Shown here in pieces: positions 25,414 to 33,996 of a DNA stretch of 64,000 nucleotides. Numbering within the stretch: position 1 is the first letter of the stretch; every line of letters starts with the position of its first letter. The translations under genes and the position numbers were made by a program. The stretch is from an uncultured Prevotella sp. (GTDB lineage Bacteria; Bacteroidota; Bacteroidia; Bacteroidales; Bacteroidaceae). The notes under the pieces are model-generated. The model saw only the letters and a program-made list of their open reading frames with translations, ran no database searches and was not told where the DNA came from. The DNA lies in NCBI GenBank assembly GCA_900551055.1, contig URUK01000006.1:58845-122844 (forward strand), given 5' to 3'.

Positions 25414-26880
25414 ATGGAAATGAAAAAGTTATCTAATTACTTTGTCTATGCGATATGTCTTATCGCAGTAGTGTTCTCCGCCGGAGCGTTCATCAACGCG
25501 AATGCAAAAACCAACAACATGCCGGCGGCTCAACCTGTAGACTTGACATTTGCTTCTGAAAAAGCACTGCCAGCCGTTGTTCATATAAAGTACCTGCAGA
25601 ACAGCAAGGTGCAAACTGTAGAGATGGAATCAGACCCGTGGGGCTTTGACCCGTTTGATTTCTTCTTCGGAAATCCAGGAAACGGTGGCAGACAGCAGCG
25701 TAAGATCCAGACGCCGAAAAGAGAAGGTGCAGGTTCCGGCGTGATAATCTCGCCTGACGGCTACATTGTAACAAACAACCATGTGGTTGAAGGAGCTGAC
25801 GAATTGACAGTTACGCTTGATGACAACCGCGAGTTTTCGGCACGTATCATCGGAACCGACAAAACCACAGACCTCGCTCTTATAAAGGTTGACGGTAAGA
25901 ACTTGCCGGCCATAACAATTGGCGACAGCAACGAATTGAAGGTCGGCGAATGGGTGTTGGCTGTAGGCAATCCGTTCAACCTCAAGTCAACGGTTACCGC
26001 CGGCATCGTAAGTGCCAAGGCGCGTAATATCGGTGGAAGGCCTAACTCCATAGAATCATTTATCCAAACCGATGCTGCCATAAACCCGGGCAACTCCGGT
26101 GGCGCTCTCGTAAACACCCGTGGCGAGCTTGTAGGGATAAATACCATGCTGGTTTCGTCTACAGGCAACTTCGCAGGCTACGGCTTTGCAATACCAACAA
26201 CGATTATGAACAAGGTTGTTGACGACTTGAAGAAATACGGAACTGTACAGCGTGCCGTGCTCGGAGTTAGCGGCAATGATGTAAGCGCTTATTACGACAT
26301 GATGAAAGAAAAGGGCGAGAATGTTGACCTCGGAACAATGCAAGGCGCATATATCTATACTGTAGAGGATGGTGGTGCCGGAGCTGAAGCCGGATTGCAG
26401 GAGGGCGATGTAATCACCGCTGTTGACGAGAAGAAGATAACAAAGATGGCAGAGCTGCAAGAATATCTTGCCAACAAGCGTCCGGGAGACAAAGTTACAA
26501 TAACATACTTGCGTGATAAGAAGAAAAAGACAGCCACTGTTACGCTCAAGAACCAGCAAGGAAACACTGGCATTGTGAAAAATGCCGACCTTGATGTGCT
26601 GGGCGGAAACTTCCGTGAAATTAACGATTCGGAAAAACAGCAGCTCAATATCAGCACCGGTCTTGTAGTGATAAAGGTTAACAACGGTGTATTGAAGGAT
26701 GCCGGAATCAACAGGGGCTTCATCATACAGAAAGTCAACGATGAACCGATGAAGACCATATCAGACCTGCAAAAGGCCGTGAAGGATGCTTCGACAAGCA
26801 AAGATCCGGTACTTTACATACAAGGTATCTATCCGACAGGAAAGAAGGCTTATTTCGCCGTTCCACTGCAAAACGACTAA
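25414..26880 (+). CDS. Periplasmic serine protease/chaperone HtrA (DegP/DegQ type)
   Basis: HtrA proteases degrade or refold damaged envelope proteins. The 488-residue protein has an N-terminal signal (FVYAICLIAVVFSAGAFINA), then a trypsin-like S1C domain. The triad is His in VTNNHVVEGAD (about 118), Asp in TTDLALIKVD (about 150) and Ser in NPGNSGGALVN (about 228). Two PDZ domains follow (about 285-375 and 400-488), the first with GAGAEAGLQEGDVI. This is the DegP/DegQ domain order. It is monocistronic, with a GC-rich hairpin just after the stop. Confidence 0.95.
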   Translation: MEMKKLSNYFVYAICLIAVVFSAGAFINANAKTNNMPAAQPVDLTFASEKALPAVVHIKYLQNSKVQTVEMESDPWGFDPFDFFFGNPGNGGRQQRKIQTPKREGAGSGVIISPDGYIVTNNHVVEGADELTVTLDDNREFSARIIGTDKTTDLALIKVDGKNLPAITIGDSNELKVGEWVLAVGNPFNLKSTVTAGIVSAKARNIGGRPNSIESFIQTDAAINPGNSGGALVNTRGELVGINTMLVSSTGNFAGYGFAIPTTIMNKVVDDLKKYGTVQRAVLGVSGNDVSAYYDMMKEKGENVDLGTMQGAYIYTVEDGGAGAEAGLQEGDVITAVDEKKITKMAELQEYLANKRPGDKVTITYLRDKKKKTATVTLKNQQGNTGIVKNADLDVLGGNFREINDSEKQQLNISTGLVVIKVNNGVLKDAGINRGFIIQKVNDEPMKTISDLQKAVKDASTSKDPVLYIQGIYPTGKKAYFAVPLQND

Positions 26881-26902
26881 AAGACAAACGTAGGTTTATG
26901 GC

Positions 26903-26946
26903 AATCCCCGTCCCCCCTGTTGCATGATGATGGAGGGACGGGGATT
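26903..26946 (+). terminator. Terminator after the HtrA gene
   Basis: AATCCCCGTCCC (26903-26914) and GGGACGGGGATT (26935-26946) form a perfect 12-bp GC-rich stem 23 bp past the stop, with a modest T-rich tail. Confidence 0.75.
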
Positions 26947-26998
26947 TCGTCATTCTTGTTACACTATGAATATTTCATAAAGAAAAAGGTACGAAAAG

Positions 26999-27030
26999 TT
27001 TGTTGATTAAACAAAAAATCACTAAATTTG
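26999..27030 (+). promoter_or_regulatory. Bacteroidetes-type promoter for rpoD
   Basis: TTTG (26999-27002) and TAAATTTG (27023-27030) with 20 bp between them is an exact consensus match, 24 bp before the ATG. Confidence 0.75.
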
Positions 27031-27054
27031 CAAGTGCTTTAAATCATTACGCTA

Positions 27055-27918
27055 ATGAGACAACTGAAAATCACAAAATCAATAACCAACAGGGAAAGTG
27101 ACTCGTTGGATAAATACCTGCAAGAGATAGGCCATGAAGAGCTTATTAGTGTGGAAGAAGAAGTAGAGTTGGCTCAGCGTATAAAGAAAGGAGACCGCAA
27201 AGCTCTTGAGAAACTGACAAAAGCGAACTTGAGGTTTGTCGTATCCGTAGCAAAGCAATACCAGAACCAAGGGCTGAGTCTGCCTGATTTGATAAATGAA
27301 GGCAACGTCGGTTTGATTAAGGCTGCCGAGAAGTTTGATGAGACAAGAGGATTTAAGTTTATCTCGTATGCCGTCTGGTGGATTCGACAAAGCATTCTGC
27401 AAGCCATTGCGGAACAGAGTCGCATCGTACGTCTGCCGCTAAATCAAGTTGGCTCTGTCAATAAAATCAACCGCGTACTAAACAAGTTTGAACAAGAGCA
27501 TGAACGCCGTCCAAGCATTGATGAAATAGCGGATAACGTGGATATTCCTCACGACAAAATAGAGGAAGCTATGAAGGTGAACAGTCGGCACGTGTCGGTC
27601 GATGCCCCGTTTGCCGATGGAGAAGACAATAGTTTGCTGGATGTTTTGCCCAACAACGATTCTCCCATGGCTGACAGGAAACTTGTTTTAGAGTCGTTGC
27701 GTGAGGAGATAAACCGTGCTTTGCAAACCCTGAATGAGAGGGAGCGTAATATCATAGAAGCGTTTTTTGGCATAAACCAACAGGAAATGACTCTGGAAGA
27801 AATAGGAGACAAATATGGATTGACGCGTGAAAGGGTGCGACAGATAAAGGAAAAGGCTATAAGGCGCTTACGTCACAATACCAAAAACAAACTTTTGAAG
27901 TCATATCTTGGACAATAA
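27055..27918 (+). CDS. rpoD: Primary sigma factor, short Bacteroidetes form
   Basis: The vegetative sigma-70 factor directs RNA polymerase to TTTG/TAnnTTTG promoters in this phylum. At 287 residues it lacks region 1.1 and the long spacer of proteobacterial RpoD, which is normal for Bacteroidetes. Region 1.2 is DSLDKYLQEIG (about 16-26). Region 2 shows LVKxNLRFVVSV-like NLRFVVSVAKQY, LPDLINEGNVGLIKA and FISYAVWWIRQSI. Region 3 is about 130-190, and region 4.2 has LEEIGDKYGLTRERVRQIKE (about 246-265). It has its own consensus promoter. Confidence 0.97.
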   Translation: MRQLKITKSITNRESDSLDKYLQEIGHEELISVEEEVELAQRIKKGDRKALEKLTKANLRFVVSVAKQYQNQGLSLPDLINEGNVGLIKAAEKFDETRGFKFISYAVWWIRQSILQAIAEQSRIVRLPLNQVGSVNKINRVLNKFEQEHERRPSIDEIADNVDIPHDKIEEAMKVNSRHVSVDAPFADGEDNSLLDVLPNNDSPMADRKLVLESLREEINRALQTLNERERNIIEAFFGINQQEMTLEEIGDKYGLTRERVRQIKEKAIRRLRHNTKNKLLKSYLGQ

Positions 27919-27960
27919 GGTAAAATGAGATAGGAACAAATATAAACACAAACAATAGGT

Positions 27961-28398
27961 ATGAAGTCATATAAGAACGTTATTGCGGCATTCGTATTGC
28001 TAATAGCATTAAGCTCATTTGTTAGCGTTTCGGCAAAAATAGTATGTGTCGCGAAGCTGTATGCTTTTGGGTTTTCAGCTTCTTTCAACGATTCCATTGT
28101 ATATTTCACTGAAATACAGGAAATCGATAGTGCGTGGATTAACGATAAAACAGATTTCCTTATAAGTAGAGACAATTACTCATATCAGTTGAAAAACTAT
28201 TTTACAAGTATCGGTCAAGAACACAGGACATGCATCATAAGCTTTGCACTTAAGCGCAAAGACATTGAGAAGAAATATAGGAAAATGAAAGAAAAATATG
28301 TCAAGGCTGGCAATTTCTCCATCAAGACACTTGGCAAAAATGATTTCCACTTCACGGCAATAAAGCCTGATAACTATGAATTGGAGAATTTTAAATAA
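27961..28398 (+). CDS. Small exported protein of unknown function
   Basis: A 145-residue protein with a signal peptide (MKSYKNVIAAFVLLIALSSF then VSVSA) and a mature part rich in Lys, Phe and Tyr (SFALKRKDIEKKYRKMKEKY). It is probably periplasmic. It lies 42 bp after rpoD on the same strand and could be co-transcribed; small proteins like this are often found beside rpoD in Bacteroidales. I do not recognise a domain. Its stop codon is 3 bp before the MITE-like palindrome. Confidence 0.75.
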   Translation: MKSYKNVIAAFVLLIALSSFVSVSAKIVCVAKLYAFGFSASFNDSIVYFTEIQEIDSAWINDKTDFLISRDNYSYQLKNYFTSIGQEHRTCIISFALKRKDIEKKYRKMKEKYVKAGNFSIKTLGKNDFHFTAIKPDNYELENFK

Positions 28399-28401
28399 AT
28401 G

Positions 28402-28491
28402 GGCACTATAAAATATTTTGTGTAAATGGAAAATACGGGATTCAAGTTAGAGTCTCGTATTTTTTATTTACACAAAATATTTTATAGTGCC
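28402..28491. mobile_element. 90-bp MITE-like palindrome with IS256-type ends
   Basis: Perfect 26-bp terminal inverted repeats (28402-28427 and 28466-28491, outer bases GGCACTATAAAATATTTTGT). Pairing continues imperfectly inward to about 36 bp per arm, around an 18-bp centre. The left arm resembles the IS256-type end at 63946-64000 (both share GTGTAAATGGAAA, then GGATTCA). It looks like two IS ends joined with the interior deleted. No target duplication is visible, perhaps because the right flank is IS debris. Confidence 0.65.
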
Positions 28492-28711
28492 AAGTACACA
28501 AAATCAAAGCTTTCATTCCCCTCGGATGATGCCGTCAAAAAGACCGTGTATCTTTCACTTATGGAGATTGAGAAGAAATGGACGATGCCTATTGCAAACT
28601 GGGGATTGATTATGAACCAGTTTATGCTTATCTTTGAAAACAGAATCCAGATATAGGAAGAAACTTATAACTGAATCCTGTTTCCATTTACACAAAATTT
28701 TGGACAGTGTC
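28492..28711 (+). pseudogene. Remnant of an IS256-family (Mutator) transposase and right IS end
   Basis: Only the last ~50 codons of the transposase remain, ending at the TAG at 28654-28656. They contain LSFPSDDAVKKTVYLSLMEI and KKWTMPIANWGLIMNQF, the characteristic C-terminus of Mutator-type transposases. The following 55 bp (28657-28711) are the IS right end, identical in reverse complement to 63946-64000. The 5' part of the element is missing and is replaced at 28491 by the 90-bp palindrome. The ORF that runs through the palindrome from 28426 is not a real gene. Confidence 0.85.
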
Positions 28712-28750
28712 AATAAATGATTAAAATGCTTTAGACCCGAAGGCAATTCA

Positions 28751-28805
28751 AAGCAAGGCGTTGAACAACCGTCATCAATCTGGCTGTTCAACGCCTTGCT
28801 TTTTT
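28751..28805 (+). terminator. Strong terminator-like hairpin
   Basis: Perfect 17-bp arms AAGCAAGGCGTTGAACA (28751-28767) and TGTTCAACGCCTTGCTT (28785-28801), followed by TTTTT. Oriented to stop plus-strand transcription from the rpoD/IS side before it runs into the convergent AlaX gene. Confidence 0.8.
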
Positions 28806-28859
28806 GAGGATATAAGTTTCAATCAGCCGAGTCTGTTGCAGCTGGAAAGCATATCTTCT

Positions 28860-29330
28860 TTATTGAACTACTTTGAAGCGAATTCTGAACGAATGTTTTT
28901 CCTCGTCCCAGTTTGTTCCCAACAATTCAAAACGTCCTATTTGCGATGTTGAGCGCACGTGTTTACCTATACATGGACATACGTCATAATCGCCGATACG
29001 CACCAAACGCAAAGTTTCCGACGCATCATCCGGTAACCTTTCTAACGATATTCCTGCTGGAACGTTGTTGCGTGATACGAACTCATAAGTTACAGGCAAG
29101 TCTTCTTCAATAAGTTCGTTCATGCGTTTTTCAATCTCTTTCTCTTCATGCCGGCTCGGCTTATGATTGAGTATATAACTGATTTTACTCTTTTTTCTTT
29201 CCACATGGGCGTTGGTCGAGCGTTCGCATCCAAACATCCTTATCATTGTCTGGTTCAAAAGATGCTCCGCGGTGTGCGCAGGAGGAAACTCGTCCTTATT
29301 GTGGGCATTAAGACTAAACTTATCTTCCAT
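28860..29330 (-). CDS. AlaX-like alanyl-tRNA editing protein
   Basis: A stand-alone relative of the AlaRS editing domain, expected to hydrolyse mischarged tRNA-Ala (for example Ser-tRNA-Ala). The zinc motifs are HTAEH (HxxxH, near residue 18 from the chosen start) and CIGKH (CxxxH, near 120). I start at the ATG at 29330 (MEDKFSLNAH), giving 156 residues. The frame extends to 29390, but those 20 residues would overlap the amylase gene by 32 bp. It follows the amylase gene on the same strand. The family call rests on the two motifs and size; the exact subfamily is not certain. Confidence 0.8.
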   Translation of the reverse strand: MEDKFSLNAHNKDEFPPAHTAEHLLNQTMIRMFGCERSTNAHVERKKSKISYILNHKPSRHEEKEIEKRMNELIEEDLPVTYEFVSRNNVPAGISLERLPDDASETLRLVRIGDYDVCPCIGKHVRSTSQIGRFELLGTNWDEEKHSFRIRFKVVQ

Positions 29331-29358
29331 GATGCTGTGTACAAGTTTTATTATGCGA

Positions 29359-31041
29359 TTAGACCTTGAATTTATATACGCATCCTCCATAACCGGGAAC
29401 TGACATGCTTACAAGGCATTCCGGCTTCAGATTGAACGTGATAGTGTTTTCTTCTGAAATAAGGTCCACCGCCGTAACTTCTTTCTCTTGTAAATTCAGA
29501 TATTCAAAGGCGTGATGCGGCAAACGCACGCTGCATTCAACCTCATCCTTTGAGAAGTTTGCCACAACCAGCAACACCTCAGTGGAACATTTACGCAAAA
29601 AAGCGTACAGTTTTGATTGGTTGAAAAGGTTTCCGTCTTGATTGGCATACATCAAATCAAAGAACTGTCCATCGCTTATGGCCGTCTCCTTGTTCGCCAA
29701 ATTCAGCAACATGGAATACTTTTTCTCCAACGCTTTTTCTCCGTCGGTAAGTTTGCGACGGCTCACATAGCCGTGATAAAGCGACTGTACAGTCCAATAA
29801 TCGAATATAGTGGTACGCCCGTCAAGTCCGCTGAATCCTTCCTTGTCCATTCCACGTTCGCCAAATTCCTGCCCGGCATAAAGCATGAACGGGTTTTTGT
29901 TCATCAAGATGCTCACTATTGCAGCTGGTATTCCGCGTCTTGCGTCTCCGGCCAAGAAATCGCTTGCAATGCGAAGTTCATCATGGTTTTCAAGGAAATA
30001 GAGCATATGGTCTTTTATGTCGTCAACCGACTGCCATTGCCGGGTTATTTCCGACGCCCAGCAGTGGCCGCGCATAACGCTGCAGAGGCAGTCGTACATA
30101 CCGACCTTGTCATACAGATAATCGAAACCACACGCCACAAAACTCCTGTAAAGCGAAGGGTTATAAACCTCGCCGATGAACAGTATGTCTGGATGAGCAG
30201 ACTTGACTTTAGCTATTGCCCAGCTCCAGAACTCTGTGGGCACCATTTCCGCCATGTCACAACGGAATCCGTCAATCCCCTTACTGGCCCAGAAACCGAT
30301 AATGTCAGCCATCTTTTGCCATGTGTCAGGTATCGGGTCAAAGTGGAATGAGCGTCCTCCTGCATCACAATAGTCAATGCCGTAATTGAGCTTTATTGTT
30401 TCATACCAGTCGTTTATGCCCGGATGATTGTCGAAATGGTCATTGCCTGTCGCCTTCGCAGGAAATTCAGAGTAGGGTGTACCCGTCTCGTCATTCAGGT
30501 CGAAGTAAGGTTCAAACGGCATGTTGGTACAATAATAGAAATTGTTACGCGGCGAAAAGCCCATGCCTGTATCGTCGGTTTCGCCAAGGTCTTTGACACC
30601 TTCAGGTTTTTTCACCGATTTATATTGCCTCGCCACATGGTTTGGCACAAAATCGATGATTACCTTCAGCCCGGCCTTGTGTGACCTTTCCACAAGCTGT
30701 TCGAATTCCGACATCCTGTCGTTAACGTTGTCCGCCAAGTCCGGGTCTACGTCATAATAGTCTGTTATCGCGTATGGCGAACCGGCATTGCCCTTCACCA
30801 CAGCCGGATGCTGGCGCGGAACGCCGCATGCGGAGTAGCTGGTCTTTGACGCATGGCGGATTATTCCTGTGTACCATACATGTGTTACGCCGAGTTTTTT
30901 TATTCTGCGCAATGTCGCAGCGTCGAAAAAACTCATCTTTCCGCATCCGTTTTCAGCCAATGTCCCGTTTTCTTCCCGCGTTGTATTGCTGTTGCCGAAA
31001 AGCCTCGTGAACACTTGGTATATGATGATTTTATTGTTCAT
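29359..31041 (-). CDS. GH13 alpha-amylase family protein, cytoplasmic
   Basis: A 560-residue glycoside hydrolase family 13 enzyme without a signal peptide, so probably acting on internal alpha-glucans or maltodextrins. The conserved regions are present: region I DFVPNHV (about 112-118), region II GFRCDMAEMVP with the nucleophile Asp (about 259), region III FIGEVYNP with the acid/base Glu (about 287) and region IV FLENHDELR (about 362). A beta-sandwich C-terminal domain follows. The exact substrate cannot be read from sequence. It is transcribed toward the AlaX gene, and a terminator separates it from fabD. Confidence 0.92.
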   Translation of the reverse strand: MNNKIIIYQVFTRLFGNSNTTREENGTLAENGCGKMSFFDAATLRRIKKLGVTHVWYTGIIRHASKTSYSACGVPRQHPAVVKGNAGSPYAITDYYDVDPDLADNVNDRMSEFEQLVERSHKAGLKVIIDFVPNHVARQYKSVKKPEGVKDLGETDDTGMGFSPRNNFYYCTNMPFEPYFDLNDETGTPYSEFPAKATGNDHFDNHPGINDWYETIKLNYGIDYCDAGGRSFHFDPIPDTWQKMADIIGFWASKGIDGFRCDMAEMVPTEFWSWAIAKVKSAHPDILFIGEVYNPSLYRSFVACGFDYLYDKVGMYDCLCSVMRGHCWASEITRQWQSVDDIKDHMLYFLENHDELRIASDFLAGDARRGIPAAIVSILMNKNPFMLYAGQEFGERGMDKEGFSGLDGRTTIFDYWTVQSLYHGYVSRRKLTDGEKALEKKYSMLLNLANKETAISDGQFFDLMYANQDGNLFNQSKLYAFLRKCSTEVLLVVANFSKDEVECSVRLPHHAFEYLNLQEKEVTAVDLISEENTITFNLKPECLVSMSVPGYGGCVYKFKV

Positions 31042-31078
31042 GGCTATATATAATAAGGTGTAATGGATAAAAACAATA

Positions 31079-31122
31079 AAGGAGCAAGCGCGGCGACGTT
31101 AGTCTGTAGCCACTTGCTCCTT
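31079..31122 (-). terminator. Terminator after fabD
   Basis: AAGGAGCAAG (31079-31088) and CTTGCTCCTT (31113-31122) form a 10-bp stem; on the minus strand a T-rich tail follows. It lies 41 bp past the fabD stop. Confidence 0.7.
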
Positions 31123-31162
31123 CATTTCCTATCTGCTTGTTGTCCTCAAGACGTTACTACAT

Positions 31163-32050
31163 TCAGTCTATTCCGTGAGCCGCCACGTTCTTGTCAATAC
31201 GGCCAATCATGCCCTGCAATGCTTTGCCGGGGCCGCATTCTGTGAAGTCGTCAGCTCCGTCGGCAATCATTGACTGTACGCATTTTGTCCATTTTACCGA
31301 ACTTGTGAGCTGCGCGATGAGGTTGGCCTTGATTTCCGCAGGGTCTGTATGCGGCATTCCGTCAACATTCTGGTAAACGGGGCACTTCGGCGTGCTGAAT
31401 TCTGTCTTCTCGATGGCTGCCTGAAGCTCGTCTTTTGCAGGCTGCATCAGCGGAGAGTGGAATGCTCCGCCAACTTTCAGGGGCAGCGCGCGCTTTGCGC
31501 CTGCGGCCTTAAGCTTCTCGCAAGCCTCGTTGATAGCCTCTACATTGCCGCTTATTACGAGCTGTCCCGGGCAGTTGAAGTTGGCAGGAACGCATACGTG
31601 GCCTTCCTTGTTCACTTCCGCGCAGATTTCTTCAACCTTCTCGTCGGGCAGGCCGATGATGGCCGCCATTGTTGAAGGAGCCGCCTCGCAGGCCTTCTGC
31701 ATGGCCATTGCACGGGCATATACCAGTTTCAAGCCGTCTTCGAAGCTCAATGCGCCGGCAGCAACCAGTGCCGAGAACTCACCGAGCGAGTGGCCCGCAA
31801 CCATAGAAGGAGCAAAGTCGTCGCCCATGCACAATGCGCTGATTACGCTGTGCAGGAATACGGCAGGCTGTGTAACCTTTGTCTGTTTCAGTTCATCGTC
31901 AGTTCCGTTGAACATGATTTCGGTGATGTTGTAACCGAGAATATCGTTGGCCTTGTCAAAAAGTTCCTTTGCCAAAGGATTGCTGTCGTACAGGTCTTTA
32001 CCCATTCCTACAAACTGTGCTCCCTGTCCGGGAAAAACAAATGCTTTCAT
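31163..32050 (-). CDS. fabD: Malonyl-CoA:ACP transacylase
   Basis: FabD loads malonyl groups from CoA onto acyl carrier protein, feeding fatty acid synthesis. The 295-residue protein starts FVFPGQGAQFVGMGKDLY, has the active-site serine in VAGHSLGEFSALV (about 88-100), and the catalytic histidine in VGGAFHSPLMQPA (about 197-209). FTECGPGKALQGMI is near the C-terminus. It is monocistronic, with a full consensus promoter upstream and a hairpin terminator downstream. No other fab genes are nearby. Confidence 0.97.
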   Translation of the reverse strand: MKAFVFPGQGAQFVGMGKDLYDSNPLAKELFDKANDILGYNITEIMFNGTDDELKQTKVTQPAVFLHSVISALCMGDDFAPSMVAGHSLGEFSALVAAGALSFEDGLKLVYARAMAMQKACEAAPSTMAAIIGLPDEKVEEICAEVNKEGHVCVPANFNCPGQLVISGNVEAINEACEKLKAAGAKRALPLKVGGAFHSPLMQPAKDELQAAIEKTEFSTPKCPVYQNVDGMPHTDPAEIKANLIAQLTSSVKWTKCVQSMIADGADDFTECGPGKALQGMIGRIDKNVAAHGID

Positions 32051-32085
32051 TTCTTTAATTTATTTATAATGAATTATTTAGCGTG

Positions 32086-32117
32086 CAAAGGTAAGTTTTT
32101 TTTTCAATACATGCAAA
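32086..32117 (-). promoter_or_regulatory. Bacteroidetes-type promoter for fabD
   Basis: On the minus strand, TTTG (32117-32114) and TACCTTTG (32093-32086) are 20 bp apart, an exact consensus match. Confidence 0.75.
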
Positions 32118-32179
32118 CAATCAGGCATTTATGAACCCTTTTCAAGCAACGTCCACACTAAAGGCGCATGTTGAGAGCC

Positions 32180-32244
32180 GTCCAAACGTGCGGCTTTAAC
32201 TGCCAATACGTACCGTCATCGCCGTTAAAGCCGCCTGTTTGGAC
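32180..32244. repeat. Large inverted repeat with CAAAC-type units
   Basis: GTCCAAAC-gt-GCGGCTTTAAC (32180-32200) pairs with GTTAAAGCCGC-ct-GTTTGGAC (32224-32244), 19 paired positions with a 2x2 internal loop. It sits upstream of array 5 in the 521-bp divergent gap between fabD and nqrA. The GCCGTCCAAAC string also occurs in the 53983-54021 hairpin. Confidence 0.75.
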
Positions 32245-32302
32245 GTGGTTCTTGTCTTAAATGCTAACTTGTTCACTTTCAACAGGTTATGATATGCCTC
32301 CT

Positions 32303-32383
32303 AAAAGGCCACTTTTCGGCTCGTAAAAGACGGTCTTTTATCCTCCAATTTGTGGCATATTGCAAGCCGAAAGACGGCCTTTG
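32303..32383. repeat. 22-bp-phased repeat array 5
   Basis: Units start at 32303 (AAAAGGCCACTTTTC), 32325 (AAAAGACGGTCTTTT), 32347 (AATTTGTGGCATATT, decayed) and 32369 (GAAAGACGGCCTTTG), at an exact 22-bp period. It lies between the divergent fabD and nqrA genes. Between it and nqrA there is a TATTTTTG -7 box (32517-32524) without a good -33. Confidence 0.85.
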
Positions 32384-32571
32384 GGAAAATCAGGGATATT
32401 AATGAGGCGGCCATATCATGGCTGCCATTGTCACAATTTATCAGCCAAATGGTTAAAATGACATTTCAATTTACAATTTTTGCCACATTACTTTTTCTTT
32501 ACATCATTATTTTATGTATTTTTGCAAATCGTAAATAAGATTTATGCGAACAAGCATATTAATATGAAGTT

Positions 32572-33918
32572 ATGACGAAAGTGATAAAAACACGCAAGGG
32601 ACTCGACATCCGTCTTAAAGGTTCCGCCGAAAAGGCAAGGACCTCTGTCGCCCTTAGCGGCGAAATCGGTCTGTCGCCGGAGTCGTTTCCCGGTTTGTCG
32701 CCGAAAGTGACGGTGCGTGAAGGCTGCCATGTCAAGGCAGGCGACACGCTTTTTGTCGACAAGAGACACCCGTCGGTTGCTTTTGCGTCACCAGTAAGCG
32801 GCATTGTTACCGAGATTGCCAGGGGTGACAGGAGGAAAGTTTTGGTAGTAAAGGTAAAGCCTGACGGGCAGCAGGAGCATGTGGATTTCGGCTGTAAAGA
32901 TGTTGAAAGCCTTTCCGGCAAGCAGGTAATCGATTCACTTCTTGCCGCAGGCTTGTTCGGCTACATCAACCAGTTGCCATACGCCATATCAACAAACCCT
33001 GATGTTTTGCCTAAGTCAATCTTCGTAAGTGCGTTGAGAGACAAGCCGTTAGCCGCAGATTTTGAATTTGAGTTGCAAGGCAACGAGCACAATTTCCAAA
33101 CTGGACTGACTGCATTGTCTAAGATTGCGAAAACTTATCTCGGAATAGGACGCGGACAAAGTGCCGAGAGCTTGCGCCGTGCAAAGGATGTAGATATTAA
33201 CATCTTCGACGGTCCTTGTCCGGCAGGCAACGTTGGCGTGCAGGTAAACCATATCGACCCGGTAAACAAGGGTGAGGTTGTATGGACGGTAGAGCCTACT
33301 GCGGTAATCTTTTTTGGCCGCCTGTTCGATAAAGGCATGGTGGATTTGCGCAGAACAGTGGCTGTTGTCGGAAGCGAGGTAAAACACCCGGCGTATGTCG
33401 AAGCCATGGTCGGACAGCAGCTTTCGTCGTTCCTTGACGGCAATGTTTCAGACGGAAACATAAGGATTATCAATGGTAATGTGCTCACCGGGCGTAAATG
33501 CGAAGCATCGGATTTCCTTGACGCTCACGCTTCCGAAGTAACTGTTATACCCGAAGGAAATGATGCTGACGAGTTCTTGGGATGGATAATGCCGCGTTTT
33601 GGTCATTATTCTGTCAGTCATAGCTATTTCAGCTGGCTTATGAAAGGCAAGGAATACACGCTGGACGCAAGGATAAAGGGCGGCGAACGGCACATGATTA
33701 TGAGCGGTGAATACGACAAAGTGCTGCCGATGGACATTTATGCCGAGTATCTTGTGAAAGCAATTATTGCCGGAGACATAGACAAGATGGAGCAACTTGG
33801 TATCTATGAGGTTTCGCCTGAGGACTTTGCGCTTGCGGAGTTTGTGGATTCTTCAAAGCTTGAATTGCAGTCCATCATTCGCAACGGACTTGATATGATT
33901 AGAAAGGAGAACGAATGA
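32572..33918 (+). CDS. nqrA: Na+-translocating NADH:quinone reductase subunit A
   Basis: Na+-NQR oxidises NADH, reduces ubiquinone or menaquinone, and pumps sodium outward; it replaces complex I activity in many Bacteroidetes. NqrA is the cytoplasmic subunit linked to quinone binding. The 448 residues match the family, with an N-terminal biotinyl/lipoyl-like fold (KGLDIRLKGSAEKA, CHVKAGDTLFVDK) and an SLBB-like middle domain. It is the first gene of nqrABCDEF. Its C-terminus (ISNGL-like SIIRNGLDMIRKENE) is typical. Confidence 0.96.
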   Translation: MTKVIKTRKGLDIRLKGSAEKARTSVALSGEIGLSPESFPGLSPKVTVREGCHVKAGDTLFVDKRHPSVAFASPVSGIVTEIARGDRRKVLVVKVKPDGQQEHVDFGCKDVESLSGKQVIDSLLAAGLFGYINQLPYAISTNPDVLPKSIFVSALRDKPLAADFEFELQGNEHNFQTGLTALSKIAKTYLGIGRGQSAESLRRAKDVDINIFDGPCPAGNVGVQVNHIDPVNKGEVVWTVEPTAVIFFGRLFDKGMVDLRRTVAVVGSEVKHPAYVEAMVGQQLSSFLDGNVSDGNIRIINGNVLTGRKCEASDFLDAHASEVTVIPEGNDADEFLGWIMPRFGHYSVSHSYFSWLMKGKEYTLDARIKGGERHMIMSGEYDKVLPMDIYAEYLVKAIIAGDIDKMEQLGIYEVSPEDFALAEFVDSSKLELQSIIRNGLDMIRKENE

Positions 33919-33996
33919 AAATGGTAATATGTGGACGAGCCTGTTTCCAGTCTTGGCTTTCCGCCATTTGCAATCCCGTTACTAAATAATAAGATT

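Noticed and set aside
28426..28656. A 76-codon gene
   Set aside because: Its first 22 codons are the palindrome and the rest is the C-terminal debris of an IS256-type transposase.
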